From assembly GCA_020072845.1 (NCBI GenBank), contig JAIQGF010000012.1, positions 1-64,000 on the forward strand: a stretch of 64,000 nt of DNA. Reading direction: 5' to 3'. This document shows positions 44,090 through 53,160 of this stretch, one piece after another. The DNA is from Terriglobia bacterium. Its GTDB lineage: Bacteria > Acidobacteriota > Terriglobia > Terriglobales > Acidobacteriaceae. The notes below the pieces were generated by a model, which worked only from the letters and a program-made list of their open reading frames with translations, ran no database searches and was not told the DNA's origin. A program made the position numbers and the translations under genes. Each line of letters begins with the position of its first letter. Within the stretch, counting starts at the first letter, position 1.

Positions 44090-46081
44090 ATGATTCGATT
44101 TCTGCAAACCCCCGGCAAGGTGAAGAAGATTGTCCTTGGCGGGCTGCTGGTCGTCATCTGCGGCGCCATGGCCATCACCCTCATCCCGGGCGGCATCCTC
44201 GGCGATGCCTTCGGTTTCGGCAACCCGCAGGGCAACATCATCGCCAAGGTCGGCGACCAGGAAGTCACCGTCAGCGAAGTGCAGGACGCCGCCCGTCAAA
44301 TGGGCAAGCAGCAATTCCCGCGCGGTTTCCCGCAGCAGTTCATGCCGTTCCTGATGCAGCGCGCGGCGCAGCAGCTTATCGTCCAGAAGGCGATGGTCGC
44401 CGAGGCCCATCGCATGGGCTTCAAAGTCACCGACGCCGAGCTGCAGAGCGAATTGCAGCACGGCAGCTTCGCCTCGGCGCTGTTCCCCGGCGGCACCTTC
44501 GTCGGCCAGGAGAATTACGAGAACTTCATCCAGCAGAACTTCAACATGGGCGTGCAGAACTTCGAGGCGCTGCTCAAGAGCGACCTACTGATCCGCAAGC
44601 TTACCGCCGCGATCCAGGGCGGCGTCACCGTCTCCGATCAGGAACTGGCGCAGCAGTACCAGCGCGAGAACACCAAGGTCAAGTTCGACTACGCCATCGT
44701 TACCCTCGAAGACCTGATGAAGCAGGTCCACCCCACCGACGCCGAGCTGAAGGCTTACTTTGACCAGCACAAGCAGCAGTACGCCAACGCCATTCCCGAG
44801 AAGCGCCAGGCGCGCTACATCGTGATTGACACCAACCGGGTGCGGCAGCAGGTGCAGGTCACGCCCCAGGAGCTCCAGCAGTACTACAACTCGCATCGCG
44901 ACCAATACCGTGTGCCCGAGCAGGTGAACGTCCGCCACATTCTGATCAAGACGCCGGCGCCCGGTCCTGACGGCAAGGTGGACGAGGCGGCGGTGAAGGC
45001 GGCGCGCGAGAAGGCCGAATCCGTCCTCAAGCAGGTGCAGGCCGGCGGCAATTTCGCGGAGCTGGCCAAGAAATTTTCCGAAGATCCCGGCAGCAAGGAC
45101 AACGGCGGTTCCATCGGATGGATCCAGCGCGGCCAGACCGTCCCCGAATTCGAGCAGTCGGCGTTCTCTATGCAGAAGGGCCAGACCAGCGGCATCGTGC
45201 GCTCCACCTTCGGCTTCCACATCATCCACGTGGATGACAAGCAGGACGCGCACGTCAAGCCGCTCGACGAGGTCAAGCCGCAGATCGAGCCGCAGCTCGC
45301 CTCCGACAAGGCGGCCAGCCGTGCCGACGCGCTCGCTTCCAAGGCCCAGAACGAAGCCCGCACCGCCGGCCTCGACAAGGCGGCCAAGGACAATGGCTTC
45401 GAAGTCGTGGACACCGGCCTGTTCACACGCACCGATTCACTGCCCGGCGTCGGCAATGCGCCGGAGTTGATGTCCGCCATCTTCGGGGCGCGCGACAAGA
45501 GCGCGCCCGACCGTGTCCACATCCCGGCGGGATACGTCATCTACCAGGTCACCAAGGTCGAGCCGGCGCGCAGCCCCAGCTTCGAGGAAATCCGCGCCCG
45601 CGTCGAGCAGGAGTTCAAGGGCGACAAGTCGGCCCAGATGCTGCAGCAGAAAACCGCTGAGCTCTCGGAGAAAGCGCGCTCCCTGCACGACCTCAAGAAG
45701 GCCGCCAAGGAAGTCGGGGCCACGGTGAAGACCAGCGATCTGGTCGGACCGACTGGCCAGGTGCCCGACCTCGGTTCGCTCTCCGGTCCGGCGCAGGCCG
45801 TCTTTGAAATGAAGCCGGGCGAGATCAGCGCGCCCATCAACACCGGACGCAACGGCGTCGTCGTCGCCCTGCTGGAAAAACAGGAGCCGCCGCCGGCGCA
45901 GTTTGCCGCCTCCAAGGAGCGGCTGCGCGACCAGCTCCTGCAGAAAAAGCGCAACGAGTTCCTCGAGGTCTTTGCCACCAACCTCCAGAAGCAGATGGAG
46001 AAAAGCGGCAAGATCAAGATCAACCAGCAGGAGCTCAAACGGATTACGACGCCGACCCAGGGCTCCGAAACCGGCTACTAA
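44090..46081 (+). CDS. PpiD/SurA-like peptidyl-prolyl isomerase
   Basis: 663 residues, close to PpiD length. It has an N-terminal TM anchor (~15-38, IVLGGLLVVICGAMAITLIPGG), a SurA-N-like helical chaperone domain (~50-250), and a parvulin domain (~285-395: VNVRHILIKTP, FAELAKKFSEDPGSKDNGGSIGW, FGFHIIHV). A second, degenerate parvulin-like region covers ~560-620 (AVFEMKPGEISAPI). It probably folds secreted proteins at the periplasmic face of the inner membrane. Confidence 0.9.
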   Translation: MIRFLQTPGKVKKIVLGGLLVVICGAMAITLIPGGILGDAFGFGNPQGNIIAKVGDQEVTVSEVQDAARQMGKQQFPRGFPQQFMPFLMQRAAQQLIVQKAMVAEAHRMGFKVTDAELQSELQHGSFASALFPGGTFVGQENYENFIQQNFNMGVQNFEALLKSDLLIRKLTAAIQGGVTVSDQELAQQYQRENTKVKFDYAIVTLEDLMKQVHPTDAELKAYFDQHKQQYANAIPEKRQARYIVIDTNRVRQQVQVTPQELQQYYNSHRDQYRVPEQVNVRHILIKTPAPGPDGKVDEAAVKAAREKAESVLKQVQAGGNFAELAKKFSEDPGSKDNGGSIGWIQRGQTVPEFEQSAFSMQKGQTSGIVRSTFGFHIIHVDDKQDAHVKPLDEVKPQIEPQLASDKAASRADALASKAQNEARTAGLDKAAKDNGFEVVDTGLFTRTDSLPGVGNAPELMSAIFGARDKSAPDRVHIPAGYVIYQVTKVEPARSPSFEEIRARVEQEFKGDKSAQMLQQKTAELSEKARSLHDLKKAAKEVGATVKTSDLVGPTGQVPDLGSLSGPAQAVFEMKPGEISAPINTGRNGVVVALLEKQEPPPAQFAASKERLRDQLLQKKRNEFLEVFATNLQKQMEKSGKIKINQQELKRITTPTQGSETGY

Positions 46082-46089
46082 CGCGAAGG

Positions 46090-46117
46090 CAGCTGTCAGC
46101 TATCAGCTATCAGCTCT
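46090..46117. repeat. Heptamer array after ppiD-like gene
   Basis: CAGCTGT, CAGCTAT, CAGCTAT, CAGCTCT in tandem, starting 9 bases after the stop codon. Its inverse family appears at 46211-46252. Confidence 0.85.
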
Positions 46118-46210
46118 CAAGCTGACCAGAGAGACACAAGCTTGGGACCGAAGTCGTGAGCGTTGTGGCTTGACCCTTCGCAGGCATCTGACTCAATCGT
46201 TAAACTGACG

Positions 46211-46252
46211 CTGACGGCTGATAGCTGACAGCTGATAGCTGAGAGCTGAATT
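46211..46252. repeat. Heptamer array running into malQ
   Basis: CTGACGG, CTGATAG, CTGACAG, CTGATAG, CTGAGAG, CTGAATT in tandem, reaching the TTG start of malQ. These are the inverse of the CAGCTnT-type units at 46090. Confidence 0.85.
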
Positions 46253-47799
46253 TGATCTCCGAACGCGCCTCCGGAATCCTGTTGCATCCCTCGTCGCTGC
46301 CCGCGCGCGGCGGCATCGGCGACCTCGGCCCGGCCGCCTATGAATTTCTTGACTTCCTCTCCGCCGCCCATCAGACGCTGTGGCAGATCCTTCCTTTGGG
46401 GCCGATGGCGATCGGCAACTCTCCCTATTCTTCCATCTCCGCCTTTGCCGGAAATCCGCTGCTCGTCAGCCTGGAACGACTCGCCGATGCCGGCTGGATT
46501 GACCGCGGCCGCCTCGCGGTTTTGTCGGAACACCACGGAGCGATTGACTACGACCACGTGCGCGCCATCAAGTTGCCGCTGTTGCGGGAAGCGGCCGGCA
46601 ACTTCCTGGCCAACGCCGGCGCTGCCGCGCGCAGCCGGTATGAAAAATTCTGTTCCGACAACGCCTTCTGGCTCGACGACTACGTCCTCTTCGTTCGCCT
46701 CCGCGACCGTTACCCGCGCGGCGCCTGGAACCAGTGGCCGCGCGACCTCGCTCGCCGCCAGCCGCAGGCGCTGGCCCGCGTGCGCCGGGAACTCGGCGCC
46801 GCCCTCGACGTTTCCCGCGTCACCCAGTTCGCATTTTTCGAGCAGTGGCGCGCCCTCCATCAGGCCGCACGCCGGCGCGGCATTCGCGTCATTGGCGATG
46901 TCGCCATCTTCGTGGATTACGACAGCGCCGATGTGTGGACGCATCCCGATCTCTTCCAGCTCGACGACCAACTGAATCCCACCGTCGTTTCCGGCGTGCC
47001 GCCCGATGCGTTCAGCGCCACCGGCCAGCGTTGGGGCAACCCCATTTATCGCTGGGACGTGTTGCAATCGCGCGGCTACGACTGGTGGGTGCAACGCATG
47101 AAGTGGGCGCTCGAGCTGTGCGACAACTTGCGTCTCGACCACTTCCGCGGCTTCGAGTCCTATTGGGAAATTCCGGCGCATGAGCCTACCGCGATTCATG
47201 GCCGCTGGGTGCGCGGTCCCAACGACGACATTTTCCAGGTATTGCGCCAGGCCCTCGGCGGCTTCCAGTTCATCGCCGAAGACCTCGGCATGATTACCCC
47301 CGAGGTCCACGCCCTCCGCGAGCGGCTCGGCGTCCCCGGCATGAAGGTGCTGCAATTCGGCTTCGGCAACCCCGGCGCGCACATCCACCTGCCCCACCGC
47401 TGCCCGCCCAACAGCGTCGTCTACACCGGCACGCACGATAACGACACCACCCTCGGCTGGTTCAACTCCATCTGGGGCGAGGAGCGCCGCGCTGCCCAAG
47501 ACTACGTCGGCAGCGATCCCGCGGGCATACACTGGGCCTTCATTCGTGCTGCCATCACTTCGCCCGCGCGGCTCGCCGTCGTTCCTTTGCAGGATGTTCT
47601 CGGGCTGGGCAGCGAGGCGAGAATGAACGTTCCCAGCCGCCGCGACGGCAACTGGACCTGGCGTTATCGTCCGGGGGATTTGAAGGCGGAATACGCCGAA
47701 CGTCTGGCGCGGCTTTCCGCGGTCAGCGACCGCAACTCCGCCGCTCCATCCGCCGATCAGCAGCGCCCCGGAGAAGCGAGCGAAGATTTCGCGGCATGA
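46252..47799 (+). CDS. malQ: 4-alpha-glucanotransferase
   Basis: 515 residues, standard GH77 length. Signature: ERASGILLHPSSLPARGGIGDLG, LPLGPMAIGNSPYSS, VIGDVAIFVDYDSADVW, the catalytic-region LRLDHFRGFESYW (nucleophile Asp), FIAEDLGMI (acid/base Glu) and YTGTHDNDTTLGW. It moves glucan segments between maltodextrins in glycogen or maltose metabolism. Translation appears to start at TTG 46252, directly after a heptamer array and without a clear ribosome site. No other glycogen genes are adjacent. Confidence 0.95.
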   Translation: MISERASGILLHPSSLPARGGIGDLGPAAYEFLDFLSAAHQTLWQILPLGPMAIGNSPYSSISAFAGNPLLVSLERLADAGWIDRGRLAVLSEHHGAIDYDHVRAIKLPLLREAAGNFLANAGAAARSRYEKFCSDNAFWLDDYVLFVRLRDRYPRGAWNQWPRDLARRQPQALARVRRELGAALDVSRVTQFAFFEQWRALHQAARRRGIRVIGDVAIFVDYDSADVWTHPDLFQLDDQLNPTVVSGVPPDAFSATGQRWGNPIYRWDVLQSRGYDWWVQRMKWALELCDNLRLDHFRGFESYWEIPAHEPTAIHGRWVRGPNDDIFQVLRQALGGFQFIAEDLGMITPEVHALRERLGVPGMKVLQFGFGNPGAHIHLPHRCPPNSVVYTGTHDNDTTLGWFNSIWGEERRAAQDYVGSDPAGIHWAFIRAAITSPARLAVVPLQDVLGLGSEARMNVPSRRDGNWTWRYRPGDLKAEYAERLARLSAVSDRNSAAPSADQQRPGEASEDFAA

Positions 47800-47821
47800 C
47801 AGCGCGTGGTTGGCCCGTCCG

Positions 47822-49069
47822 TCATACCCTCAGCGTCGAGAGTACTCGTTGTCGTTTCTCTTCTTCCGCGACCCTGCGAGCAAGTTCGCGTCGCTTCGCG
47901 TCAGTTTCTTGTCGATGCTGCTCTTGAGCCCAAGCAGCATAAGCCGTGTTTGCCTGCTGCAGATACTGCTTGAAATAGTCTACGGCCCGCTGAGTGTATC
48001 GTTCGTCGGCAATGCGGATGACCGCGCGAATACCGTGAAAGGCAAAAAGGTTGGGCTGCACCATTCCGTCAATGAAAGTGTAGCCGCCGCTCGGATTCTG
48101 GAAAAGCCGAATCCATTGCGGGTTGGGTGCACCGCTGAGCTTCAGCACCAGCTGGTCTTTATCGTAATCTTCTGGTGCGATCAGCGTAATTGGATTCCTG
48201 ACCAAAGGATCGTCAATGTCTGTCTCAGGCACCACCTGTTTCTTCAGCGCATCGAGTTTCTGCTGGCTGATGAATTCGTTGCCACGGGCGATCAGTTCCT
48301 CCTTCACCGCTGCAACAGTGGGCCTCCGCTCCGGAACCTGCTGTCTCATGGCGTCGACGAGCCCATCTAAGTAGGCAAAATCGGGCGCGACTGCCCCCAC
48401 AGGTTTGAACCCGGCACCCTGCGGGATTTCAGCGGTGAACATTTCGTTAAGAATCAGTCCCGCTGCGTAGATGTCAGCCGGCTGCCCTACCACGCGGCCA
48501 GGGACGCGCTGCTCAGGTGCTGCATACATGAAATTTGCCAATCGCTCATGCTTGCCGGTTTCCACGAGAGTGTGCAGATCCGCCTCCCCGAACCTGGCAA
48601 TTCCGAAATCCGCCAGAACATAAGTGTTTGATTTGGGGTCATGCAGGATGTTCTGGGGCTTCAAGTCGCGGTGGCACACGCCCATCAGATGGGCGGCTTC
48701 AAGTCCGCTGAGCAACTGGTCAAATACCGGTAACACATCAGCAGGTTTGATTCCAGCGGCCATGACCTTGTGCAGCGTGCTCGGGTACAGCGGCATAACG
48801 TAGAACGGCGATTCGTCTTCGGTGATGCCGGAGCCTAGAACGTGAATGATGTTGCGGTGCCGCTCGGTCGAACAGAAGTGAATCTCGTTCTCGAACCGCT
48901 TCCGCTTCTCGCGTGTCGCCTTGGTCTTGTCCAACACCTTTAGCGCGTAGTGCTCTCCGTCCGACGCGGTTACTTCAAACACGGCCCCGGTTCCACCAGC
49001 ACCAACCTGCTGCACGAACTCGTAGGTCTCGAAGGCAGTCTTGAATTGACGAGGCGTTTGTTGCGCCAT
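47822..49069 (-). CDS. Soluble Hanks-type Ser/Thr protein kinase with unrecognised C-terminal domain
   Basis: 415 residues. Kinase domain ~10-270: glycine loop QVGAGGTGAVFEV, Lys in YALKVLDK, catalytic loop CHRDLKPQNIL, DFGIARFGE and APEQRVPG. The C-terminal ~145 residues (KLSGAPNPQWIRLFQNPSGG, then a VDYFKQYLQQAN helix and a charged coiled coil) match nothing I recognise. There is no TM segment, PASTA or TPR, unlike typical PknB kinases. Codon use is visibly AT-richer than cmk and malQ on either side, which suggests acquisition. Confidence 0.85.
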   Translation of the reverse strand: MAQQTPRQFKTAFETYEFVQQVGAGGTGAVFEVTASDGEHYALKVLDKTKATREKRKRFENEIHFCSTERHRNIIHVLGSGITEDESPFYVMPLYPSTLHKVMAAGIKPADVLPVFDQLLSGLEAAHLMGVCHRDLKPQNILHDPKSNTYVLADFGIARFGEADLHTLVETGKHERLANFMYAAPEQRVPGRVVGQPADIYAAGLILNEMFTAEIPQGAGFKPVGAVAPDFAYLDGLVDAMRQQVPERRPTVAAVKEELIARGNEFISQQKLDALKKQVVPETDIDDPLVRNPITLIAPEDYDKDQLVLKLSGAPNPQWIRLFQNPSGGYTFIDGMVQPNLFAFHGIRAVIRIADERYTQRAVDYFKQYLQQANTAYAAWAQEQHRQETDAKRRELARRVAEEEKRQRVLSTLRV

Positions 49070-49115
49070 TACTTACTCCAACACTACGTTTGCGAACTGC
49101 TCCATGGTAACGCTC

Positions 49116-49796
49116 TCAGCTCCAGTTAACCTTCATCTTCACCCTGACCAACGCCTCCGCTTTTTCCACGACCTCATCGATGCTGAGATGCGTCGAATCC
49201 AAGACCACAGCGTCCTGCGCCGCCACCAGCGGCGACGCCGCCCGCGTTCGGTCCCGCTGGTCGCGCTGCTGCAACTCCGCCGCGACGTCTTTCTCCTCGC
49301 CGCTGCCCTGCTTCAGCCGCCGCTCCACTCGCACCTCGGGCGCCGCTTCCAGGAAGATCTTTACGTCGGCGTTGGGAAACACCACCGTCCCGATATCGCG
49401 CCCTTCCATCACCACCCCGCCGCGCGCGCCCATCTCCTGCTGCCGCGCCACCATGTAGGTACGCACCGCCGGGTGTACCGACACGCGCGACGCCGCTGCG
49501 GTCACATCCGTCTCGCGAATGCGTTCACTGACATCGCGTCCATCCAGCAGCACGCGGTTGCCGTCCACCCGCGGCTGCAGTTCGATGCGCGAATTGCGCG
49601 CCAGCTCCAGTAGCGCGCCTTCGTCGTCGAACGAGACATCGTTCTCGATCGCTTTCAGGCCCAGCGCGCGGTACATCGCTCCGCTTTCCAGGTTCACGTA
49701 GCCGAGCTTGCGCGCCAGCCGCGACGCAATCGTGCTCTTGCCCGCTCCCGCCGGCCCATCAATCGCGATCACCAGGTTCTTGCTCTCTTCCGCCAT
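49116..49796 (-). CDS. cmk: Cytidylate kinase
   Basis: 226 residues, normal length. P-loop IDGPAGAGKST, then LESGAMYRALGLKA, VMEGRDIGTVVFPNADVKIFL and QRDQRDRTRAASPL as in bacterial CMP kinases. It phosphorylates CMP/dCMP with ATP in pyrimidine nucleotide supply. Usual neighbours (aroA, rpsA) are absent here. Confidence 0.95.
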   Translation of the reverse strand: MAEESKNLVIAIDGPAGAGKSTIASRLARKLGYVNLESGAMYRALGLKAIENDVSFDDEGALLELARNSRIELQPRVDGNRVLLDGRDVSERIRETDVTAAASRVSVHPAVRTYMVARQQEMGARGGVVMEGRDIGTVVFPNADVKIFLEAAPEVRVERRLKQGSGEEKDVAAELQQRDQRDRTRAASPLVAAQDAVVLDSTHLSIDEVVEKAEALVRVKMKVNWS

Positions 49797-49828
49797 TCCT
49801 CGATCTATCGATAACCCTTGAAGGCGTC

Positions 49829-49863
49829 ATCCTGAGTGCGCCCGCTTTTGGCGCACTCAGGAT
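49829..49863 (-). terminator. Strong hairpin at the end of the AlkZ-related gene
   Basis: ATCCTGAGTGCGCC and GGCGCACTCAGGAT form a perfect 14-bp stem with a 7-base loop (CGCTTTT). It includes the stop codon of the leftward AlkZ-related gene. It may terminate that transcript and also resembles a dispersed repeat. Confidence 0.55.
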
Positions 49864-50759
49864 CTATGCTTTCTTGGCCACTCGCTAACACGTTGCGCCG
49901 AACGTGCTTTCGCCACGAATGCCTCTCTTCTCTGCGCCACCTGCACCATCGACTTCTTCCCGACGTTGACGAAACTCAACTCGCGCGCCGCCAGCAGCGC
50001 GTTGATCGCCTCCTTCACCCGCGATTTCGGCACCATGTGCCCGAAAAATTCCTCGACCTCCGACTGCTCCGCCGCCACCACCGCCTCCAGATATTTGGAC
50101 ACCAGCGCCGACAGCGCTTCCGGCAGCGAGGTATGCATTCCCGCCCGCACCCGGTCCGGCGCCCAGCGATACAGCGCGTCCCACTTCGCGCCCTCTTCCG
50201 GCGTGTAATCCACCCGCGTGATCCGCAGCCGCGACCACAACTCGTTCAGCGCCCGGTCCAGTGCCGGCGCCGATGGTTCGCCGCCGAGCAGTTCGCGCAA
50301 GCGCGGCTTGGACATCGCACCATGCGTTCGGATCGCCTCAAACGCGTCGCGTGCCAGCGGCGAGTACTCCGAGTGCGCTCCCGGCTTCGGCGTCTGCCGG
50401 GGATTCTTGTCGCCGAAGGCGCCGTACAGGTACGGGAACACCGCCTCCGACACCAGAAACCCGGCTTCGCCGAACACACTGCCCTCGAACGCCGCCTTCT
50501 CGCGCAGCAGGCGCACCATCAACTCGATCGCCTCATGTGCCCGCGCGTCGGCAAACGCGAGCTTCGCCGTCGGCAACCCCTCGTCGGTTCCCGCCAACGC
50601 CCCCAGAAACGTCGGCGCCAGCACCGCCGGCTTGGTGGGATACAGCAGGCACATGCCGACGCTTTCCATGAACTCGCGCGCCTCCTCCACCGTGCGCATG
50701 CCGCGCCCGTCCAGGCGCCATTTTTGACGTCGAGCTTGCTGCAATTCCTGTTCAGTCAT
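49857..50759 (-). CDS. AlkZ-related winged-helix protein
   Basis: 300 residues. It opens ARRQKWRLDGRGMRTVEEAREFMESVGMCLLYP and has three helix-turn-helix-like segments (for example AMSKPRLRELLGGEPSAPALDRALNELWSRLRI). The overall impression is of the AlkZ/YcaQ-related DNA glycosylase superfamily that repairs crosslinks, but I cannot confirm the catalytic Gln-x-Gln motif. It lies just downstream of mutL on the same strand, which fits a DNA-repair role. The last codons lie in a strong hairpin. Confidence 0.6.
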   Translation of the reverse strand: MTEQELQQARRQKWRLDGRGMRTVEEAREFMESVGMCLLYPTKPAVLAPTFLGALAGTDEGLPTAKLAFADARAHEAIELMVRLLREKAAFEGSVFGEAGFLVSEAVFPYLYGAFGDKNPRQTPKPGAHSEYSPLARDAFEAIRTHGAMSKPRLRELLGGEPSAPALDRALNELWSRLRITRVDYTPEEGAKWDALYRWAPDRVRAGMHTSLPEALSALVSKYLEAVVAAEQSEVEEFFGHMVPKSRVKEAINALLAARELSFVNVGKKSMVQVAQRREAFVAKARSAQRVSEWPRKHRS

Positions 50760-50817
50760 GGCTGATGTAGTGCATGCGCGATCGGGCGATTTGCGACAAC
50801 CATGGGTGCGGGTTCAA

Positions 50818-50865
50818 GATCACCCGATCACCCGATCATCAGATCACCCGATCGTCAGATCCTCT
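50818..50865. repeat. Octamer array at the mutL stop
   Basis: Six units of 8 bp, GATCACCC, GATCACCC, GATCATCA, GATCACCC, GATCGTCA, GATCCTCT, overlapping the last codons and stop of mutL. Confidence 0.8.
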
Positions 50866-52954
50866 TAAACGCTTTCTGGATGTCGCGAACAGAATACCGC
50901 AACACCACCGGCCGCCCGTGGGGACATGAAAACGGGCACTCGGTCTTGGCCAATTCGCGCAGCAGCCATTCCATCTTGTCCGCGGTCAGCGGCGTGTTGA
51001 TCTTGATGGCCGCGTGACAAGCGATGGAAGCGGCGATGCGCGCCCGCGCGATCTCCAGGTTGAGCGCCTGCTCTTCGCGCTCGAACTGCGTCAGCAACTC
51101 GTGCAGCATGCGTTCCACGTCGCCGGCGTCCACGCCGGCGGGCGCGGTCTTCACCGCCACCGTGCGCGATCCGAAGGGCTCCGCGTCGAAGCCGTTGTGC
51201 CGCAACTCGTCGCAGATTTCGGCAAAGATCGCCTGCTGCTGCGGCGACAGCTCCACGATCAGCGGCATCAGCAGCCGCTGCGACTCCACCCGCTCGGCCG
51301 CGCGCTGCCGCAGTACTTTCTCAAACAGCACGCGCTCGTGCGCCACGTGTTGATCGATGATCCACAGCCCTTCTTCATTCACCGCCAGGATGAACGACTC
51401 GCGCACCTGCCCCAGCGGTTTCAGCGATTCGAACGGCGGCGCATCGCTGGGCGGCAGATCGGCAAGTTCGCGCCCGCATCCGCCGTCGGGCGCCACCGCC
51501 TGCGATGCAAAACGCGCGACCGGGACCGCCGCATTGCCCTCCACCTCAATCGAGCCCTGAAATTCCAGCCGCTGCGAAACCGGCGGCAGTGTCGGCGCGC
51601 GCAGCGCAAAATCCGCGTCCGCCTGCGTGATTCCGAGCTCACCCGGGTGGCCCACCCTTGTCGCGCCTGGGAGAGCCTGCCCAGAAGCGAAGCGAGGGGG
51701 CGCGACAGGGTGGGGGCTTTCGGGAAATCTCGCACCGGGCGTGAGACCCGGCGACGCCGTCGGCTGCGCCGTGATCTCTCGGGTGAACTGCGGCACCGGG
51801 CGCGCCTTCATCAGCGCCGCTCTCACCGAGTCGCGCACAAAGTCGTGCACCACCGAACCCTGCCGAAACCTCACCTCCACCTTCGATGGATGCACGTTCA
51901 CGTCCACCTCGGTGCTCGGCAACTCCAGGAACAGCAGGACGACCGGGTACACCGTCGGCGGCAGGATGTTGCGGTAGGACTCGGTCAGGGCGTGCTGCAC
52001 CACCTTGTCGCGGATCAGCCGCCCGTTGACGAACACGAACATCGAATTCCGGTTCAGCTTCTGAATTTCCGGCTTGGATACGAACCCGTGGAGCCGCAAC
52101 TCGCCCGGCACGAACTTTTCCTGCGGTTCGTCTTCGTCGCGCTTTGCCCACGGTGGTGGTTGCGGCAGACCCACGCGCGCCAGCGGCAGCACCGCCGCCA
52201 ACGGCAGCAACTGATCGAGCGTCTCCCGCCCGAACACCTGGTAAATGCGCTCCTGGTGCGACCCCACCGGCGCCGCGATCAGCATCGCGTTCACCGACGA
52301 ATGCAGCTCGAAATGCTTGTCCGGATGCGCCAGCGCGTAGTGCGTCACCAGGGAAGCGATCTGCGCCAGCTCGGTCGATTCGGAGCGCAGAAATTTCCGC
52401 CGCGCCGGCACATTGAAGAACAGGTCGCGCACCGTGATCGAGGTCCCCGCCGGCAGCCCCGCTTCCTCCACCCGCAGGATTTTTCCCCCCGCAATCTCGA
52501 CCACCGTGCCAGACGGAACGAGAGTTGCCCCACCCTTATCGCTCCCGGTGGAGCCTGCCCCGAGCGCAGTCGAGGTGGAGCGATAGGGTGGGGATGGTTC
52601 TGAATCCGCCGCGCACGTCTCCAGCCTCAGTCTCGACACCGACGCAATCGACGGCAGCGCCTCGCCGCGGAACCCCAGGGTCGCGACCGTCAGTAAATCG
52701 TCGGCACTGCGGATCTTCGATGTCGCGTGCCGCTCAAACGCCAGCAGGGCATCGTCGCGCACCATGCCGCAGCCGTCATCGGTGACCTGGATCAGCTTCT
52801 TGCCGCCGCCTTCCACCTGCACCCGAATGCGCCGCGCCCCCGCGTCCAGCGCGTTTTCCAGCAGTTCCTTCACCACCGAAGCCGGGCGCTCCACCACCTC
52901 GCCGGCGGCGATCTTGTTGGCAACGTGCTCGGGGAGAATGTGAATGCGGCCCAT
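50855..52954 (-). CDS. mutL: DNA mismatch repair protein MutL with two repeat insertions
   Basis: 699 residues. The N-terminal GHKL ATPase is clear: LPEHVANKIAAGEVVERPASVV, ENALDAGA, TDDGCGM, ATSKI, LGFRGEAL. The C-terminal dimerisation part ends CPFSCPHGRPVVLRYS with the conserved CPHGRP. An endonuclease DQHAxHERxxYE motif is only partial (DQHVAHERVLFEK). MutL couples MutS mismatch recognition to strand removal. Two in-frame 64-bp palindromic elements are inserted, one within the ATPase region (SPPYRSTSTALGAGS, ~120) and one in the natural linker (~430), where they appear tolerated. Confidence 0.95.
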   Translation of the reverse strand: MGRIHILPEHVANKIAAGEVVERPASVVKELLENALDAGARRIRVQVEGGGKKLIQVTDDGCGMVRDDALLAFERHATSKIRSADDLLTVATLGFRGEALPSIASVSRLRLETCAADSEPSPPYRSTSTALGAGSTGSDKGGATLVPSGTVVEIAGGKILRVEEAGLPAGTSITVRDLFFNVPARRKFLRSESTELAQIASLVTHYALAHPDKHFELHSSVNAMLIAAPVGSHQERIYQVFGRETLDQLLPLAAVLPLARVGLPQPPPWAKRDEDEPQEKFVPGELRLHGFVSKPEIQKLNRNSMFVFVNGRLIRDKVVQHALTESYRNILPPTVYPVVLLFLELPSTEVDVNVHPSKVEVRFRQGSVVHDFVRDSVRAALMKARPVPQFTREITAQPTASPGLTPGARFPESPHPVAPPRFASGQALPGATRVGHPGELGITQADADFALRAPTLPPVSQRLEFQGSIEVEGNAAVPVARFASQAVAPDGGCGRELADLPPSDAPPFESLKPLGQVRESFILAVNEEGLWIIDQHVAHERVLFEKVLRQRAAERVESQRLLMPLIVELSPQQQAIFAEICDELRHNGFDAEPFGSRTVAVKTAPAGVDAGDVERMLHELLTQFEREEQALNLEIARARIAASIACHAAIKINTPLTADKMEWLLRELAKTECPFSCPHGRPVVLRYSVRDIQKAFKRI
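51651..51714. repeat. 64-bp palindromic element, copy 2 (mutL linker)
   Basis: From CCCACCC to GGGTGGG. The stem is CCCACCCTTGTCGCGCC against GGCGCGACA-GGGTGGG with the same single bulge as the other copies; the loop contains GAGCCTGCCCAGAAGCGAAG. Confidence 0.85.
52529..52592. repeat. 64-bp palindromic element, copy 3 (mutL ATPase region)
   Basis: From CCCACCC to GGGTGGG. The stem is CCCACCCTTATCGCTCC against GGAGCGATA-GGGTGGG; the loop contains GAGCCTGCCCCGAGCGCAGT. Stem bases differ from the other copies but still pair. Confidence 0.85.
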
Positions 52955-52999
52955 GGCAAGAGTGTGAGGTCAATCGCAGTATACGAAAAACAGGTTGTC

Positions 53000-53034
53000 G
53001 GTCATTGGTTTTCGGTTCTCGGTCGTCAGTTCTT
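53000..53034. repeat. Heptamer array
   Basis: GGTCATT, GGTTTTC, GGTTCTC, GGTCGTC, AGTTCTT in tandem, just upstream of mutL. Confidence 0.7.
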
Positions 53035-53160
53035 GCTTCCGTCGCAAAAGCATGAGCAGAAGTTCACCGCCTCCCGGAAGCTCGCCGCCTCCCTAAGGAG
53101 TGTCATCCCGAGCGCGCCTTTAGCCCTGAGCGAAGCCGAAGGGGAGGGATCTGCTTTCCA

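Noticed and set aside
46117-47532. A 471-codon minus-strand frame opposite malQ
   Set aside because: Shadow of malQ, which carries all GH77 motifs; the antisense product is low-complexity Gly/Arg/Val with no features.
51014-52603. A 529-codon plus-strand frame opposite mutL
   Set aside because: His/Arg-rich shadow of mutL with no recognisable domain.
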